Part shown: piece by piece, positions 62,660 to 64,000 of the stretch
Position numbering within the stretch: position 1 is the stretch's first letter
How the letters are laid out: each line of letters starts with the position of its first letter
Origin: Halodurantibacterium flavum
GTDB taxonomy: Bacteria; Pseudomonadota; Alphaproteobacteria; Rhodobacterales; Rhodobacteraceae
Reading direction: 5' to 3'
Assembly: GCF_042681825.1 (NCBI RefSeq)
Contig: NZ_JBHUGH010000038.1
Location: 1 to 64,000 of the forward strand
DNA length: 64,000 bases
Translations under genes and position numbers: made by a program
Notes under the pieces: generated by a model
What the model saw: only the letters and a program-made list of their open reading frames with translations
Told to the model about the DNA's origin: nothing
Databases searched by the model: none

Positions 62660-62882
62660 CCTGCCGAGGTGCCAGTATAACCGGTTCGGGCGCCTCGGGT
62701 TGCCTTTGCTTCAACTTCTTTCGCCAGGTTTCGCTGGCGGGAACGTGCCGGCGACAGCGGCATCCCGCGATGTGCCCTCAGCACAGCGGAACCCGGACCA
62801 GACGCAACCGTTTCCTTTCCGAACAGCCCCTGGGCAAAAAGAACAAGGGCGTACAGCCCCAAGCGACCGGACCAGAATTTAC

Positions 62883-63086
62883 ATGCGATTTTTCCTGCCC
62901 CTGATTGCCTTGCTGACCATCGCCGCCTGTGAGACCGTCAATTCCACCCCCCTCACCCCCGCCGAAGAAGAGCTGACCGCGCTTTGCGCCGGGGGCGACG
63001 GCGCCGCCTGCATCGCGCTTGAACGGATCAACCGGCCTGTTCCGGTCACAGCCGCCGCACCCGTCGCGAATGAAGTCAACCAATGA
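62883..63086 (+). CDS. Small lipoprotein
   Basis: A 67-residue protein with a lipoprotein signal (MRFFLPLIALLTIAAC, lipidated Cys16). Its short mature part has two further cysteines in LCAGGDGAACIALERI. I do not recognise the family. It lies 131 bases before the lysozyme-like lipoprotein on the same strand. Longer upstream frames lack a signal peptide and ribosome site. Confidence 0.78.
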   Translation: MRFFLPLIALLTIAACETVNSTPLTPAEEELTALCAGGDGAACIALERINRPVPVTAAAPVANEVNQ

Positions 63087-63217
63087 TTTTGTGATACTAT
63101 CGGCAGCACGGTCTGTCGGCCTTTTGTAGCGCGCCCGGCGGCTTTTCGCTAATCTGAGCGGCAATCCGGCAGGGGAATGCCGGAAGAAACCTCCTGCAAG
63201 GGGACGAGGGATTGAGC

Positions 63218-64000
63218 ATGTTTTCGTCGACCGGCATCGTGCCCGGCCAGCGCAGCCACGCGCGCCGTAAAAGGGCCACCGCCCTTCTTATGTTACTTGT
63301 GGGCGTCCTGTTTCTGACAGCCTGCGCGCCACGTATTCCGCGCCCGACGGCGCCTGTCACATTTACCGCGCCGCGCTTTGACGATCTGCACCCGGTGGAC
63401 TGGCCGGGCCGCCGGCCCACCGCCTATCCGATCCACGGGATCGACGTGTCGCGGTGGCAGGGGTCGATCGACTGGCGGTCGGTCCAGGGCGCGGGCGTGT
63501 CCTTTGCCTTCATCAAGGCGACCGAGGGGGGCGACCATGCCGACCCGATGTTCCGGACCTATTGGGAAGAGTCGCGCGCGGCAGGCATCCCGCGGGGCGC
63601 CTATCACTTTTACTATTTCTGCCGTTCGGCAGAGGAGAACGCGCGCTGGTTCATCGCCAATGTGCCACGCGAACGGGGCGCGCTGCCGCCGGTGCTAGAC
63701 ATGGAATGGACGCGGTCACGCAACTGCCCGCAGCGCCCCCCCGGCGCCATCGTCCGGGCCGAGGCGGAACGGTTCCTCGATATCGTCGGGCGACATTACG
63801 GACAGCGGCCGATCATCTACACCACGGTCGACTTTTATCGGGATACCGGCATCGGCACTCTTCGCAACACCGAATTCTGGCTGCGTTCCGTCGCGGATCA
63901 TCCGGGCACGGTCTATGGGGGGCGCGAATGGGTCTTTTGGCAATATACGGGCACAGGGGTCGTGCCCGGCATTCGTGGCCCGGTAGACATCAATACCTTC
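63218..64000 (+). CDS. GH25 lysozyme-like lipoprotein, cut by the window end
   Basis: An open frame from ATG at 63218 (GGGGACGAGG upstream) running through the right edge, 261 codons visible. The N-terminus has a basic stretch RRKR, a hydrophobic segment and a lipobox LTAC near residue 34, so it is probably an envelope lipoprotein. The GH25 domain begins at HGIDVSRWQGSIDW near 76. SFAFIKATEGGD near 100, GAYHFYYFCRS near 130, PPVLDMEW near 161 (catalytic acids) and FWQYTG near 242 follow. Such enzymes cut peptidoglycan between MurNAc and GlcNAc. An ATG at 63290 would give a shorter signal peptide. Confidence 0.88.
   Translation, partial: MFSSTGIVPGQRSHARRKRATALLMLLVGVLFLTACAPRIPRPTAPVTFTAPRFDDLHPVDWPGRRPTAYPIHGIDVSRWQGSIDWRSVQGAGVSFAFIKATEGGDHADPMFRTYWEESRAAGIPRGAYHFYYFCRSAEENARWFIANVPRERGALPPVLDMEWTRSRNCPQRPPGAIVRAEAERFLDIVGRHYGQRPIIYTTVDFYRDTGIGTLRNTEFWLRSVADHPGTVYGGREWVFWQYTGTGVVPGIRGPVDINTF

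Overview
The window is a gene-dense, high-GC chromosomal segment of an alphaproteobacterium, almost certainly of the order Rhodobacterales (Rhodobacter/Paracoccus/Roseobacter relatives). The evidence is a ctrA-sciP pair with a CtrA-type box, direct-repeat SOS operators of the alphaproteobacterial form GTTC-N7-GTTC, a usg gene, a DksA with a degenerate zinc finger, Bpt, LpxI, and many small conserved families typical of the group. No plasmid, phage, transposon or CRISPR-Cas locus is visible. This is core chromosome with a few unusual non-coding stretches.

Layout. Bases 1-276 look like the leader of an rRNA operon read leftward (boxA present, 16S beyond the edge). A leftward thiamine operon thiD-thiO-thiS-thiG-thiE (1053-4384) is headed by a clear TPP riboswitch (4452-4539). 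An orphan cheB-cheD pair follows. Then comes a non-coding stretch of almost 1 kb (6100-7074) holding an array of imperfect palindromes, the last four exactly 61 bp apart. A rightward block carries a YqaA/DedA-type protein, dsbB, arginase, gyrA, trmFO and gluQ. Leftward recG-ligA and sciP-ctrA follow; between recG and an IscU-like gene sits an unannotated 40-residue membrane protein with two LexA boxes and its own terminator.

From 22353 to 34262 there is a long leftward envelope and translation cluster: pyrH, frr, uppS, cdsA, dxr, rseP, bamA, skp, fabZ, lpxA, lpxI, lpxB. Next are miaA, a four-gene peptide-type ABC importer whose two ATPases are fused, an FAD monooxygenase, dksA, and a MoxR/VWA module (moxR, DUF2927 lipoprotein, 54-residue membrane protein, CoxE-like VWA protein, M48 protease).

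The right part holds a PIN protein with RlmI, the Entner-Doudoroff operon edd-eda behind a perfect LacI-type palindrome, glnE, a YbaK editing protein, DUF2852 behind a paired operator, bpt, and ilvBN behind a well-defined attenuator with a 15-codon leader peptide. The window ends in small conserved proteins, a phospholipase D-like protein and a GH25 lysozyme-like lipoprotein cut by the window edge.

The strongest new leads are the SOS-controlled micro-membrane protein at 15516-15638, the ilvB attenuator, the 61-bp palindrome array, the twin operator at 56200-56276, and the CTGC-N3-GCAG boxes at 49842 and 60916. Functions are assigned from sequence motifs and family memory only; no database search was run.
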